DNA from: CAIKMD01 sp963702925
GTDB taxonomy: Bacteria; Pseudomonadota; Alphaproteobacteria; ATCC43930; CGMCC-115725
Direction: 5' to 3'
NCBI GenBank assembly: GCA_963702925.1
Contig: OY969771.1
Span: 2,108,001 to 2,172,000, forward strand
DNA: 64,000 bases
A program made the translations under genes and the position numbers. Below the pieces are notes generated by a model, which made no database searches, was not told where the DNA came from, and was given only the letters and a program-made list of their open reading frames with translations. Shown in pieces: positions 43,449-53,202 of this stretch. The number at the start of each line of letters is the position of its first letter. Positions within the stretch are counted from its first letter, which is position 1.

Positions 43449-43680
43449 TTAGATCAGAAGCTGCCTCATTAGCGGTCAATAGCGCAAGAGCCGCGCCGCG
43501 AGCTTGCGATCGCGATCTGGGCATCGCCTCGCCGAAGGATTCGAAATCGCTGACTACCAGCAAGAACGAGCTCGGGCCGCTGGTGACATTGTCGTGGTAC
43601 CAATTGGGCAAATAACGGCCGTTCTCTACAGCATGCTCGTTGCGAATGGTGGCCCGATTGTGTTGCTGGTCGGCTATCAT
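43449..43680 (-). pseudogene. DUF1194 protein, C-terminal remnant next to the IS
   Basis: GRYLPNWYHDNVTSGPSSFL then LVVSDFESFGEAMPRS matches the Y-x-x-x-V-x-G-G-P-G-A-F-V end of DUF1194 (VWFA-type) proteins. The N-terminal bulk is absent. The IS lies immediately downstream of its end. Confidence 0.5.
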
Positions 43681-43692
43681 TTGATCCGTCGT

Positions 43693-44022
43693 CTATCGGG
43701 CGGCGCTTAGCTGCGGCTCGTACGCTATCGGTGATCCCATCTCGTGGAAGCGAAACAGCCGAAAGGCGCGCGTACCGTCAAAGTCGAGCACCCGCAGATC
43801 GTCGGATTCGGACAGATCCGCGGACACAATGTCGAAGTGCGTGCCATATCGCTCCTTTGCGAGTGTTATCGGGATTTGATAGGCGAGAAATTTTTCGATC
43901 CCTTTGGCGGCCAGCTTCCTGAGCAGCGCCGGATCTTTGACCGAGGGATAGGAGGTCAGGATCACCAAGGAGCCCCCACCCGTAAACAGAACAAACACAT
44001 TCATAACCCGATCCTGGCTCAT
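43693..44022 (-). CDS. Hypothetical protein (109 aa)
   Basis: ATG 44022 after AGAGGA. MNVFVLFTGGGSLVILTSYP and KFLAYQIPITLAKERYGTHF make a small alpha/beta protein; ends FHEMGSPIAYEPQLSAAR. No named domain. A loose FNR/FixK-like sequence lies 135 bp upstream (44157). Confidence 0.65.
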   Translation of the reverse strand: MSQDRVMNVFVLFTGGGSLVILTSYPSVKDPALLRKLAAKGIEKFLAYQIPITLAKERYGTHFDIVSADLSESDDLRVLDFDGTRAFRLFRFHEMGSPIAYEPQLSAAR

Positions 44023-44156
44023 AGCTGTCCTCTTTGCCGCCAAAAACGCTGCGATCAGCGATTGCGATCAAGCGCGGCCTTTTCGCCGGGTAGAACCGCC
44101 TCAGCCGGGCTCTAATCTGTATTGATATTTAATAGTGCCAGGACACGGCACCCATC

Positions 44157-44170
44157 TTGAGATAGGTCAA
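44157..44170. promoter_or_regulatory. Weak FNR/FixK-like sequence
   Basis: TTGAG-ATAG-GTCAA keeps the TTGA-N6-TCAA core only. It lies upstream of the gene starting at 44022. Weaker than the other boxes in the window. Confidence 0.3.
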
Positions 44171-44222
44171 GATTGAGGGGCCCGCAGCCATAGACATCCT
44201 CGATGATCGGGCGACCCGAAGA

Positions 44223-44861
44223 TCAGCAACGTGACGAAGGCGAGGACGACGACGAGCGATGGCGATTGGAACCCCCGTTCTGACGCGCGACAGTCTTGCG
44301 CGGCGGCGTAAGTTTCAAGCCGCGAGCCTCGATTGTCCAAGGCTGCGGATCGCTGTCATCGAAATCGATCGGCGTCATGCGCACGATCTTCCCGTCCTTG
44401 ACATAGACGAAGACCGGGCCGCCGTTCGTCATATTGCAATAGCGCATGGTGCCGTCGGCGAGCTTCGTACCGATCTTCCAGTGTGCCGATTGCAGCAGCA
44501 TCGTAGTCTGAGCGAACCAGTTGGAGAGGTCTTCGTCGCCTTCGATGCCGAGCTTGAAATCCTTGATAGCATTGATCTGGGCGAGCCAATTGATCGGCGG
44601 TATCAGCAGGTCGGTGCCGAGCCCCGCAGTCTTGAACGAGAGGGTGAAATCGGGCTTGGCGTGAATGCCGCGCCGCGAAGTCAGCGTGCCGTCGCGAAGC
44701 CGGTACCAGCGTCCGATCCCTTCATCGCGCGCGAGGATCTGGCCGGTGAGGTTGCGCTCCTTGAGGCGAGCGGCGAAGGCTGGATTGGTGCGGGCGGTGA
44801 ACCGGATCGCCTGCGCGAGGCCGAAGAGAACGGCAGAGAATTTCCATGCACCTACATTCAT
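44223..44861 (-). pseudogene. N-terminal fragment of a large molybdopterin oxidoreductase-type protein
   Basis: 212 codons from ATG 44861 (GGAGGA upstream). Residues about 1-130 form an SCP2-like helical domain (FGLAQAIRFTARTNPAFAAR, GRWYRLRDGTLTSRRG). Then MRYCNMTNGGPVFVYVKDGK and DPQPWTIEARGLKLTPPRK, which in full-length relatives lead into a bis-MGD catalytic domain of several hundred residues. Here the frame ends in low-complexity Ser/Arg within 20 residues. The enzyme is therefore truncated, not just short. Confidence 0.65.
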
Positions 44862-44873
44862 CGCTTCCTCCAC

Positions 44874-45473
44874 GATCGCGCGCCGGCGCGCTTTTCGCCC
44901 TGGCCGAATCTAACGAATTCGTGCCGGGTGCAATAGGGCTAAGGATGGCGGTGGTGACTTGACCGCTGTTTTTTTGGCCAAGCGATGTGAGAGACTTGGC
45001 TTGGAAACGAACCGCTCTTGGTGAAAAGGGAGTGGCGCGGAGCAGCTTGTAACTTTGCTTCGATCATATTGATGTCGACGGCCTTGGAAGCGATGACCTC
45101 GAGGAGGACGATCGGCGAAGCAGGCGTAAGATGACGGTTCGATGCCCGAAGTCCGTATCGTGGTCATGGCCGGCACCGATCACCCAAACAGCGACGGTGA
45201 CATCTTGGCCGCCTACGACGCCTTTTGCAGATGCGGGCGCATCTGCTGCCCCTCCCTCTCTGCAAGACGCAAAGGGCTACCTGCTGCGGGATTTTTACTT
45301 CGGCGCAACCGGAACGCTCGGCCGCTTCAGTGAGGGATTATTTCTCTGGCGCTTACATCTCCTTCACACGGCTCCTCCACACGGCGCGGATCAAGCAGGC
45401 AACAGTCGACTAGAAGAACGCGCGCCTTCCGCCGGTTGCCGGTGAGACCGAATTTATTCTGCTGCCGGAGTCA
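44874..45473. other. Intergenic stretch with unassigned frames
   Basis: Short + strand frames from 45131 and 45142 (MPEVRIVVMAGTDHPNSDGD) look partly protein-like, but frames shift and no family is recognised. Treated as decayed sequence. Confidence 0.4.
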
Positions 45474-46202
45474 TCAGCCGCGTCCGAGGAAAGGCATCCC
45501 GATCGGCAGCACCATCGCCTCCAGCATATTGGTCTCGTCGGGAAGCAATGCCATCATCAGGACAACACTACCGATCTCGGACGCCTGCATCATCAGCCGC
45601 GCCGGGCGCTTGGGCTTCGGCCCGGCCAGCATGCTCTCGGCGACGCCGGGATGCAGAATCGAAACGGTGATTCCGTCCTCGCGGCCGTCGAGCGCCATCG
45701 ACCGCGTCAGCCCGTCGAGCGCGCATTTGGTGGCGACATAGGCCGCCGTGTGCGGCCGCGGCACGCGGTAGGAGACGCTGCCGATATTGATGATGCGGCC
45801 GCGCTTTTGCGTCTTCATGATCTTCATCGCCTCTCGGCTGCACAAGAACGCGGCGGTCAGATTGATGTCGAGCACCTTCTGCCATTTCGCGAGACTGAGC
45901 TCGGCTGTCGGCGTGTGATCGGCGATGCCGGCGTTGTTGACGACGAGGTCGACGCGCCCATAGGCGTCCATGGTCGTCTTAAAGAGGCACAGGACTTGCT
46001 CTTCCGAGGTGAGGTCCGTGGCGCAGTCGAGGGCGGTGCCGCCCGCCGCGCGGATTTCCTCAGCAAGAGTTTTGAGCTTGGCCGCCGTGCGCGCGGCCAG
46101 GACGGTTTTGGCCCCGGCGCCAGCCAGCGCGCGGGCGATCGCGATGCCGAGGCCCGAACTCGCGCCGGTGACGATCGCTACTCTCTTCGATAGATCGATC
46201 AT
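45474..46202 (-). CDS. Short-chain dehydrogenase/reductase
   Basis: 242 aa Rossmann SDR: TGASSGLGIAIARAL (12-26, NAD(P) loop), NNAGIAD (about 88), active-site Ser in IGSVSYRVP (about 140) and Y-x-x-x-K in YVATK (about 154-158). Closest plan: 3-oxoacyl-ACP reductase/gluconate dehydrogenase-type; substrate unknown. Downstream of the CBS gene (74 nt gap), probably one operon behind the box at 46792. Confidence 0.88.
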   Translation of the reverse strand: MIDLSKRVAIVTGASSGLGIAIARALAGAGAKTVLAARTAAKLKTLAEEIRAAGGTALDCATDLTSEEQVLCLFKTTMDAYGRVDLVVNNAGIADHTPTAELSLAKWQKVLDINLTAAFLCSREAMKIMKTQKRGRIINIGSVSYRVPRPHTAAYVATKCALDGLTRSMALDGREDGITVSILHPGVAESMLAGPKPKRPARLMMQASEIGSVVLMMALLPDETNMLEAMVLPIGMPFLGRG

Positions 46203-46276
46203 GTCGATCCTTCTCCGTGCCTATTTCGGGACGAACAGACGAATACTGCGCAGGATGCGCGCGCGAGTTGCGGCGT

Positions 46277-46705
46277 TCAGCCGCGCACGTAGTGTTCAAG
46301 CTGATCGATCACAAACTTCTGATCGGCGATGATGCTCTTCACCAGATCGCCGATGGAAACGATGCCGATCACCTTTGCGCCTTCGAGCACCGGCAGATGA
46401 CGGACGCGCTTTTCGGTCATCAAGACCATGCATTCCTCGACCGACTGCTCCGGCCGCACATACATCACGTTTCTTTCCATGATGTCCTTGACCAGAATGG
46501 TGGGGGACGTTTTCCCTTTGAGCGCGACATTGCGCGAGTAATGTCTTTCGGTGACGATGCCGACCAATTTTTCGCCGTCCGTCACGAGCATGGAGCCGAC
46601 ATCTTTCTTGGCCATGCTGGCGATGGCATCGAATACGGTTGCGTCGGGCCTGATTGTCCAAAGGCTCTGAGGCTTCTGTTCGAGTACGCGTTTTACTGTG
46701 GTCAT
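46277..46705 (-). CDS. Paired-CBS-domain protein
   Basis: 142 aa. Two CBS motifs: ATVFDAIASMAKKDVGSMLV (residues about 23-42) and EQSVEECMVLMTEKRVRHLP (about 88-107), each with an ending such as IVTERHYSRNV and IVSIGDLVKSI. Adenine nucleotide or NAD(H) sensing is the family role. FNR/FixK box 87 bp upstream predicts low-oxygen expression. Paralogous in fold, not close, to the 4253 gene. Confidence 0.9.
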   Translation of the reverse strand: MTTVKRVLEQKPQSLWTIRPDATVFDAIASMAKKDVGSMLVTDGEKLVGIVTERHYSRNVALKGKTSPTILVKDIMERNVMYVRPEQSVEECMVLMTEKRVRHLPVLEGAKVIGIVSIGDLVKSIIADQKFVIDQLEHYVRG

Positions 46706-46791
46706 ATGCGCTCTCCTCCACGCTTGTAAGAGCGATCGAGCGAAAGCTCTTGGTTGATTTGAGAAATCTAACGACAGTACGCGCTGCGACT

Positions 46792-46805
46792 TTGACTCAG
46801 ATCAA
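46792..46805. promoter_or_regulatory. FixK/FNR-type box upstream of CBS-SDR pair
   Basis: TTGAC-TCAG-ATCAA, one mismatch from perfect symmetry. It precedes the CBS start by 87 bp and survives next to the IS630 copy at 46879. Confidence 0.7.
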
Positions 46806-46878
46806 TGCTCCGGCATCGAACGCCGCACCCTTTTTGCGCCCAGGCTGGAAGGCTTTGCGCCGATGGTGATGCCCGCTA

Positions 46879-47925
46879 GAGCGTTTCATATTTTGGCGGA
46901 AGCGTATCCTGCGTTTGCGAAGTAGTTGGCGCATTCGGCAGGCTGGATTGTCGGGACGAGGTGTCCGATGTGGCGCCAAGTGTCCTCGATGGTTCGCCTC
47001 TGGGCGAGGCGCATCCAGTGCTTGATCTTGGCGAAGGTCTGCTCGATCGGATTGAGATCGGGAGAGTAGGGCGGCAGGTACCAGAGCCTGGCGCCGGCGG
47101 CCCGGATCATCCGTCGGACGGCCGCCGCTTTGTGGGAGCCGAGATTGTCCATGACGACGATGTCGCCGGGCTTGAGCACCGGCACGAGCTGCTGCTCGAC
47201 ATAGGCGCGGAAGCATTCGCCGTTGATCGGTCCGTCGAAGACACAAGGCGCTGTGAGCCGGTCGCAGCGCAGCGCGCCGAGGAAGGTCAGCGTGCGCCAG
47301 TGAGCGTGCGGGGCGAAGCTGCGCAGGCGCTTGCCCTTCGGCCCCCATCCGCGTAGCGGTGCCATGTTGGTCTTGATCCAGGTCTCGTCGATGAAGACCA
47401 GCCGCTGCGGGTCGAGCCCAGCCTGCCAGGATCGCCAGCGCTGACGCCGGCGCGCGACGTCGGCGCGGGCCTGCTCAAGGGCGAACAGGGTTTTTTTTGA
47501 ACCGCAGCCCTTCGCGCCGAACGAACATCCATATCGTATTGTGCGAGACGCTCACGCCGCGTGCCGCCAGCTCGTCCTTCAGCCGGTGCAGCGTCAGGTG
47601 CGGCGTCTGAGCGATCCGCTCCAGAATGAACGCCCGATGCGGCTCCAGCACCCGCTTGCGATGCCCGCCCATCTTGCCCGGCGCAACCGAGCCGGTCTTA
47701 CGATACCGCTGCGACCACTTCACAATCGACGAGACGGCAACACTGAACCGTACCGCAACAGACCGGCAGGTCTCTCCAGCCAAAACCGCCGCAACCGCCC
47801 GCTCACGAAGATCCATCGACAAAGCTCGGGTCATCGGATGCTGGCCTCCAATCCAGCCAGCATCTTGAATCACAAACCGAGACCGAACGGAATCCCTTTC
47901 GATTCAGTCAAGCCTTGAAACGCTC
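46879..47925 (-). mobile_element. IS630-family element (1047 bp)
   Basis: Ends GAGCGTTTCA and TGAAACGCTC are inverted repeats, flanked by TA on each side (46877-46878, 47926-47927), the TA target duplication of IS630/Tc1-type elements. Transposase reads leftward. Confidence 0.85.
46886..47834 (-). CDS. IS630-family transposase, two frames joined at an A8 run
   Basis: First frame from ATG 47834 (ALSMDLRERAVAAVLAGETC HTH region, then HLTLHRLKDELAARGVSVSH) ends after VRREGLRFKKN. At A8 (47491-47498 on the + strand as T8) the frame shifts to continue FALEQARADVARRRQRW, DETWIKTNMAPLRGWGPKG, then VVMDNLGSHKAAAVR and YLPPYSPDLNPIEQTFAKIK, the DDE catalytic motifs. The shift at a homopolymer is typical programmed frameshifting. 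Confidence 0.85.
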
Positions 47926-48036
47926 TATTGGCAGATACCGTTGCAAAAGGCGGCGATTGCGAGGGATCTGCCCGGACGTTCTTGAGTGCGTCGAAACAGT
48001 CCCTGAGTTCCGCTTACCCTGATGGGTGCAGCGGCT

Positions 48037-49128
48037 TTAGTATCCTGTCGCTGCTGCAAGGTGCTGACCGGCCAGCGGTGGCGGCCCTGTGACCAGCTTG
48101 GCGAGACGCCTCAGGTTTTGGGCGATGGCCGCGAGAGTAAACTCGTCTTGAGCGCCACGCGGGCCACGTAATCGAAGACGGCCGAGCCGCAAGATGCGTT
48201 TCAAGTGCGCGAAGCGCATCGCGATCTTCTTGCGTTCACGCCGCGACTGCTCGAACGCTTCGGTACCGATGAGCGATCGGGCAACGTCGCGGGCGTGTTC
48301 GTGAATATTGCGTGGGATCTTGCGCGCGGGTTCCTTCGGGCAGCATCGTGATTTGAGCGAGCATCGATCGCAGTCGAGTTTGCACGCCCGATAAAGCAGC
48401 GTCGTGCCTTCATGCACCGTGCCGCTGGTTCGAAGTTCCTTTCCCGCTGGACAATCGTAAGCGTCTCTCTCGGCATCGTACCGGAAATCGCTGCGCGCGA
48501 AGGTGCCATCCTTTCGGTTCGACTTGTCGGTGACAGGGATGTGCGGGGTGATTTGCTTGTCCTCGACGAGCCAGTTCAGCATCGGCGCCGATCCGTAGGC
48601 GGTATCCCCAGCGAGCCGTTGAGGCTTGAGACCAAAGCGCGCCTCGGTGCGCTCCAGCATGGTCCGTGCCGCGCCAACCTCGGCTTGGCGGACGGCGCGT
48701 GAGGCCTCGACGTCGACAATGACCCCAAACCGCGCGTCGATCAGATAGTTATCGGCATAGGCAAAGAAAGCCGGCCCCTTGTGAGCGCCGGTCCATTGTG
48801 CGGCCGGATCGGATGGCGAGACGAACTTCGGTACGACCTCAGTCGCCGCACCGAAGGCGGTATCATTGAGCGTTGCGAGATATTCCTTCACTGCCCGGCT
48901 GGCATGTTGAGGATCACGCTCTCGGTGCCAATCTTTGCCTGCGATCGAGCGCTGGCGGTTGGCGTCGGCCTCGATAAGGCTTGCATCCACCGCGAAGCCC
49001 TCGCCACCGACCAAGCCGGCCGCAATACAGGACGCCACGACGTGATCGAAGATGCGGCGGAACACGTCGCTCTCGCGGAACCTCGTGGCGGCGTGTCTGC
49101 CGGAAACAGAGCGGCTCAAACTCGGCAC
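48037..49128 (-). pseudogene. IS1182-like transposase, N-terminally truncated
   Basis: 363 codons cover RFRESDVFRRIFDHVV, GGEGFAVDASLIEADANRQR, LAGDTAYGSAPML, CDRCSLKSRCCPKEPARK and the final helices; about 100 N-terminal residues are missing or out of frame. It is a different IS1182-type transposase from the 19742/55582 copies. Transposase only, no ends recognised. Confidence 0.75.
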
Positions 49129-49160
49129 GTTCGTTTCCGATCGGTCCGCAGGGCGGGTAT

Positions 49161-49174
49161 TTGATTCAGATCAA
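49161..49174. promoter_or_regulatory. Perfect FNR/FixK box upstream of the amidohydrolase
   Basis: TTGAT-TCAG-ATCAA, exact consensus symmetry, 127 bp before the ATG at 49301. Confidence 0.75.
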
Positions 49175-49300
49175 TTCCCGCAAACTCTAATGCGCTATAA
49201 AAATTAACAACCTTTCTCTGGCCTTCGCTTCCGAGGAGGAGCCAAGACGGGCGGGTGGCTCTTTGAAATACCGATATGGCCTTATTGGTGGAGCACTCAA

Positions 49301-50449
49301 ATGATTGATCAAAACAGGCGGCAATTTCTTACTGCGACCGCAGGCGCAGCGTTTCTCGCATCCACGACATCCCCCAGCGACGTTATCGCGGCACCGGCGA
49401 AGGTGCGACGGATCGCGACCGAAGAGCATATTGCCATTCCCGAAGTCTTAGATGCTTTCAGCAAGCTGGCGGCGACAAGCACGTCGCCGAACGTGAAGTA
49501 CCTCCAGATGTTCTATGGCAATCCGCTCTATGTCCGGAAGCTGACGAACATGGACGTTCGGCTCGCCGAGATGGACCGCGCCGGGCTCGATATGCAGCTG
49601 TTGCTGCACCAAAGCGTGCAGGACTTCAGTGCCGAGGAAGGAACGGCATTGGCGGCGCTCGCGAACGACCGGCTTGCCGCGATCATCAAGGAGCACCCCG
49701 GGCGCTTCGCCGCGCTTGCGACGATAGCGCCGCAGGATCCGCAAAAAGCCGCAGCCGAAATCGAGCGCGCGATGACCCAGCTCGGCCTCAATGGAATCTG
49801 CATCTATTCCCATACCCAGGGCGAATTCCTGGACGACCCGAAGTTCTGGCCGATCTTCGACGCGGCGGTAAAGCATCGCGCGGCGATCTACATGCACCCA
49901 GGCTTCCCGCCCAATTCGATGGTCGCGCCGTTCGAGAAGTACCAGATGGTTGCCGCGTTGTGGGGATTCCAGGCCGAAACCGGCTTGCATGCGATGCGGA
50001 TGATTCTCGGTGGCGTGTTCGATCATTATCCCGATCTGCAGATCGTTCTCGGCCACATGGGCGAGGCGCTCCCCTATTGGCTCTACAGGACGGATGATAT
50101 TTTCGCGCTGCTGATGGGCGACGAATTCGCACCGGCTGGCCGGCGCGCGCGGCCTGGCGGGCAGGCGCCCGGCATGGTTCGGCTGAAGAAGCGTCCGAGC
50201 GAATATTTCCGTGCCAATTTCCACATCACGACAAGCGGAATGTTCTGGAATCCGACGCTTGAATATTGCGTGAAGCTTTTGGGCGCAGAAAAAGTGCTAT
50301 TCGCGGTCGACTATCCGTTCGAGGAGACGGAGATAGGGGTCAATTTCATGAAACACGCGCCCCTATCGTCGCGGGATCGCGCGCTGATTCTGCACGGCAA
50401 TGCCGAAAAGCTATTTCGGATCAAGGCATCGCTCGATGCTGTTTTGTAG
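49301..50449 (+). CDS. Tat-exported amidohydrolase (resorcylate-decarboxylase-like family)
   Basis: 382 aa. Tat signal NRRQFLTATAGAAFLA (5-20), cleaved near residue 30. TIM barrel with the E-x-H metal motif ATEEHIAIPE (E41, H43), YMHPGF (His about 205), VLGHMGE (about 252) and FAVDYPFE (Asp about 344), the pattern of zinc/manganese non-oxidative decarboxylases of aromatic acids. Export to the periplasm is unusual for that group. Perfect FNR box upstream; neighbours are acetate kinase and acyl-carrier genes. Confidence 0.85.
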   Translation: MIDQNRRQFLTATAGAAFLASTTSPSDVIAAPAKVRRIATEEHIAIPEVLDAFSKLAATSTSPNVKYLQMFYGNPLYVRKLTNMDVRLAEMDRAGLDMQLLLHQSVQDFSAEEGTALAALANDRLAAIIKEHPGRFAALATIAPQDPQKAAAEIERAMTQLGLNGICIYSHTQGEFLDDPKFWPIFDAAVKHRAAIYMHPGFPPNSMVAPFEKYQMVAALWGFQAETGLHAMRMILGGVFDHYPDLQIVLGHMGEALPYWLYRTDDIFALLMGDEFAPAGRRARPGGQAPGMVRLKKRPSEYFRANFHITTSGMFWNPTLEYCVKLLGAEKVLFAVDYPFEETEIGVNFMKHAPLSSRDRALILHGNAEKLFRIKASLDAVL

Positions 50450-50602
50450 TCTCGGGGTCATTTCCTGAGCAGCTGAATGGGTGACGATCGCACGGGTGCC
50501 GCGTTTCATTAGCGACGATGCTGTGGGTTTCGGTCTTCACCCATTTTATCTGCGACAACTGGACTGGCTTGGTTGCTGCAGACTGTACAACAAGGAGCCG
50601 TA

Positions 50603-51775
50603 ATGCGTGTCCTTGTCGTGAACAGCGGCAGCTCGTCGATCAAGTACCAGCTGTTCGATATGCGCGACGAGCGGGTTCTGGCCAAGGGTCTGATCGCCGG
50701 CATCACGCCCGAGGGGGCGGCCGCGGCGAAGGATGAGGCTCCTGCGAAGCCGGTCAAGAACCACGTGGCAGGGCTACAGGAGCTGTTCGCGGCGCTCGAT
50801 GCGGCGGGCACGGCGCGGCTCGACGCCATCGGCCATCGCGTGGTGCATGGCGGGGCGGCGTTCGGCGCGCCGGTCGTGATCGACGATGCGGTGTGTGCGG
50901 CAATCGCGGCGCAAGCGGTGCTGGCACCGCTGCACAATCCCGCGAACCTGGCCGGTATCCTAGCGGCGCGCCGCCATCAGCCGGATCTACCGCAGGTCGC
51001 TGTGTTCGATACCGCTTTTCATCACGGCATGCCAGCAATTGCTTCGACCTACGCCTTGCCACAGGAAGTGGCGCGCCGACATGGCATCCGCCGCTACGGA
51101 TTCCACGGCACGAATTGCGCCTGGTGCCTGGTTGCGACCGCCGAGCATTTGAAGCGCGAAGCGGCGAGCCTCAACATCATCGTCGCGCATCTCGGTGCGG
51201 GCGCGTCGGTGACGGCCGTTCGTGCCGGTCGGTCCATCGACACTTCCATGGGCATGTCGCCGCTCGAAGGCCTGATGATGCAGACCCGCTGCGGCGACAT
51301 CGACCCGGCGATCCTGCTGCAGCTGCTGCGCGTGGGGATGAGCCCGTCCGAACTCGACCACCTGCTCAATTTCCGCTCAGGCGTGATGGGTATCTGCGGC
51401 GAGGCGGACATGCTGACCGTGGCGCACCGCAGCCTCGCGGGCGATCCGGACGCGACGCTGGCGCGCGAAATGTATTGCTACCGCGCCGCCAAATATATCG
51501 GCGCCTATGCGGGCGCGGTCTGGCCGCTGGACGCGCTGGTCTTCACCGCCGGCGTCGGCGAAAACGATGCCTGGGTCCGCGCCCGAATCTGCGACGGGTT
51601 GCAGCAGCTGGGGCTTCGGCTCGATCCGGCGCTGAACGCGGCGCCGGCGGAAACGGTGCGCAGCATAAGCGGCGGCGGCTCCGGCCCCGCGATTCTGGTC
51701 GTCCCGGCCAATGAAGAGCTGCAGATCGCGCGCGAGACGGTCGCCGTGCTGCGCGCGGCATCGAGACCGGCGTGA
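50603..51775 (+). CDS. ackA: Acetate/propionate kinase family protein
   Basis: 390 aa. It keeps the phosphate-binding start VNSGSSSIKY (N7, S10, S12, K14), HRVVHGG (about 78), FDTAFH (about 137) and GVGENDAWVR near the end. The usual GFHGTSH motif reads GFHGTNCAW: the first His is kept, the second His is Cys. Converts acyl phosphate plus ADP to carboxylate plus ATP. ATG 50603 has AAGGAG upstream. Its stop overlaps the acpS GTG (GTGA). Confidence 0.9.
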   Translation: MRVLVVNSGSSSIKYQLFDMRDERVLAKGLIAGITPEGAAAAKDEAPAKPVKNHVAGLQELFAALDAAGTARLDAIGHRVVHGGAAFGAPVVIDDAVCAAIAAQAVLAPLHNPANLAGILAARRHQPDLPQVAVFDTAFHHGMPAIASTYALPQEVARRHGIRRYGFHGTNCAWCLVATAEHLKREAASLNIIVAHLGAGASVTAVRAGRSIDTSMGMSPLEGLMMQTRCGDIDPAILLQLLRVGMSPSELDHLLNFRSGVMGICGEADMLTVAHRSLAGDPDATLAREMYCYRAAKYIGAYAGAVWPLDALVFTAGVGENDAWVRARICDGLQQLGLRLDPALNAAPAETVRSISGGGSGPAILVVPANEELQIARETVAVLRAASRPA

Positions 51776-52170
51776 CTCCGCCGAACGCGGCGGGTACGGC
51801 GATCGGAGTGGGCGCCGATCTGATCGCGCTCAAGCGGATGAAGGACGCGGTCGAAACCAGCGGCGTGGTGTTCCTCGACAAGGTCTTCACGCCACGGGAG
51901 CAGGAGCGGTCGCGCGCGCACCCGAATCCGATCGCCTATCTGGCGATGATTTTCGCCGCCAAGGAGGCGATCTTCAAAAGCTTTGGCACCGGCTGGGACG
52001 CGGGGGTGCAGTTCAGCGAGATCGAGATCACGGACGGCCCGCATGGCGAGCCCGTGGCCGCGCTTATGGGAAAATTCGCCGAACTCGCCGCGCTCCGCGG
52101 GGTCGCGCGGGTGCTGGTCAGCGTCGCCTATGACGGCGACTATGCCATCGGCGTCGCGACGCTGAGTTGA
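51772..52170 (+). CDS. acpS: Holo-[acyl-carrier-protein] synthase-type phosphopantetheinyl transferase
   Basis: 132 aa, GTG start overlapping the ackA stop. GVGADLIALKRM (Mg-binding Asp, 13-24), FTPREQERSR and FAAKEAIFKSFGTG (the K-E-A-x-x-K motif, about 61-75) define AcpS. It loads phosphopantetheine onto an ACP. The facing operon encodes an ACP, an obvious substrate. It converges on pta with an 18-nt gap. Confidence 0.9.
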   Translation: MTPPNAAGTAIGVGADLIALKRMKDAVETSGVVFLDKVFTPREQERSRAHPNPIAYLAMIFAAKEAIFKSFGTGWDAGVQFSEIEITDGPHGEPVAALMGKFAELAALRGVARVLVSVAYDGDYAIGVATLS

Positions 52171-52188
52171 CGACGCACACTTTACGTC

Positions 52189-53160
52189 TCACGCCCAGGC
52201 GGCGACGATCGTGGTCGCGCCGACGATATCCTCGACCGTCGCGCCCACCGACAGATCGCTCACCGGCCGGCGGAATCCCTGCAGCACCGGCCCATAAGCC
52301 GCAGCCTTGGCCAGACGCTGCACCAGCTTGTAGGCGATGTTGCCGGCATCGAGGTCGGGAAAGACGAGAATGTTCGCCTTGCCGCCTACCGCGCTGCCGT
52401 CCTTCATCTTCTTCCTGGCGACGGCGGGAACCAGCGCGGCATCCGCCTGCATTTCTCCGTCCACGCACAGGCGCGGCTCGCGCTCCTTGACGAGGCGCAG
52501 AGCCTCGACGACCTTGTCGACATCGGAATGGGTTGCGCTGCCGCGGGTGGAAAAGGACAGCATCGCCACGCGCGGCTCCCAGCCCAGCAGGTCGCGCGCG
52601 CTGGCGGCCGTGGCGATGGCGATGTCGGCAAGCTCCGGCGCGGTCGGGTTGGGATTGACGGCGCAATCCGCGAACATCAACAGCCCTTGCTCGCCGCCCT
52701 CCCAGTCGGGCACCGCCATGACGAAGAAGCTGGAAGCCGTGGTCACGCCTTCCATCATCCCGACGAACATCTGGCTGGAAAGGATGACCTGCGCTGTGCC
52801 GTGGGTGAAGCCCGCGACCATGGCGTCCGCATCGCCCGCGCCCAGCATCATCGCGGCGAAAGGCAGGGGCCGTGCCAGCAGATGCGCGGCCGCGGCATCG
52901 GGAAAGCTTTCGCGCGCGGCATAGGCTGCGGCATAAGCGGCAAGCTTGGGCGAGGTCGCAGGGTCGGCGACTTCCATGCCGGCGAGGTCGGCCCCGCCAG
53001 CGGCGATCGCCGCGGCGCCTCCGACCAGGATAGGCCGCGCGAAGCCGCGGGCGCGGACGATCCGCGCTGCCTCCTGGACGGTCGGGTCCGCGCCTTCGGG
53101 AAACACGATGCGGGGGCAGCGCGCCGCCGCCTTTTCCCGCAGGCTTGCCATGAGGTCCAT
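52189..53160 (-). CDS. pta: Phosphate acetyl/butyryl transferase
   Basis: 323 aa, single PTA_PTB domain without the N-terminal DRTGG module of long Pta. RIVFPEGADPTVQEAARIV (17-35), AMMLGAGDADAMVAGFTHGT (about 104-123) and FPDLDAGNIAYKLVQRL (about 269-285) are signature stretches. Converts acyl-CoA (or acyl-ACP) and phosphate to acyl phosphate, the substrate of the kinase next door. GGAG 7 nt upstream. Third gene of cocE-acp-pta. Confidence 0.92.
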   Translation of the reverse strand: MDLMASLREKAAARCPRIVFPEGADPTVQEAARIVRARGFARPILVGGAAAIAAGGADLAGMEVADPATSPKLAAYAAAYAARESFPDAAAAHLLARPLPFAAMMLGAGDADAMVAGFTHGTAQVILSSQMFVGMMEGVTTASSFFVMAVPDWEGGEQGLLMFADCAVNPNPTAPELADIAIATAASARDLLGWEPRVAMLSFSTRGSATHSDVDKVVEALRLVKEREPRLCVDGEMQADAALVPAVARKKMKDGSAVGGKANILVFPDLDAGNIAYKLVQRLAKAAAYGPVLQGFRRPVSDLSVGATVEDIVGATTIVAAWA

Positions 53161-53202
53161 GGTGCAACTCCTTGCCCACGCCCGCGGGCCGCCGGGGTCG
53201 TA

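Noticed and set aside
45131..45445. Open frames upstream of the SDR gene
   Set aside because: Protein-like stretches switch frame and match no family I recognise; insufficient support.
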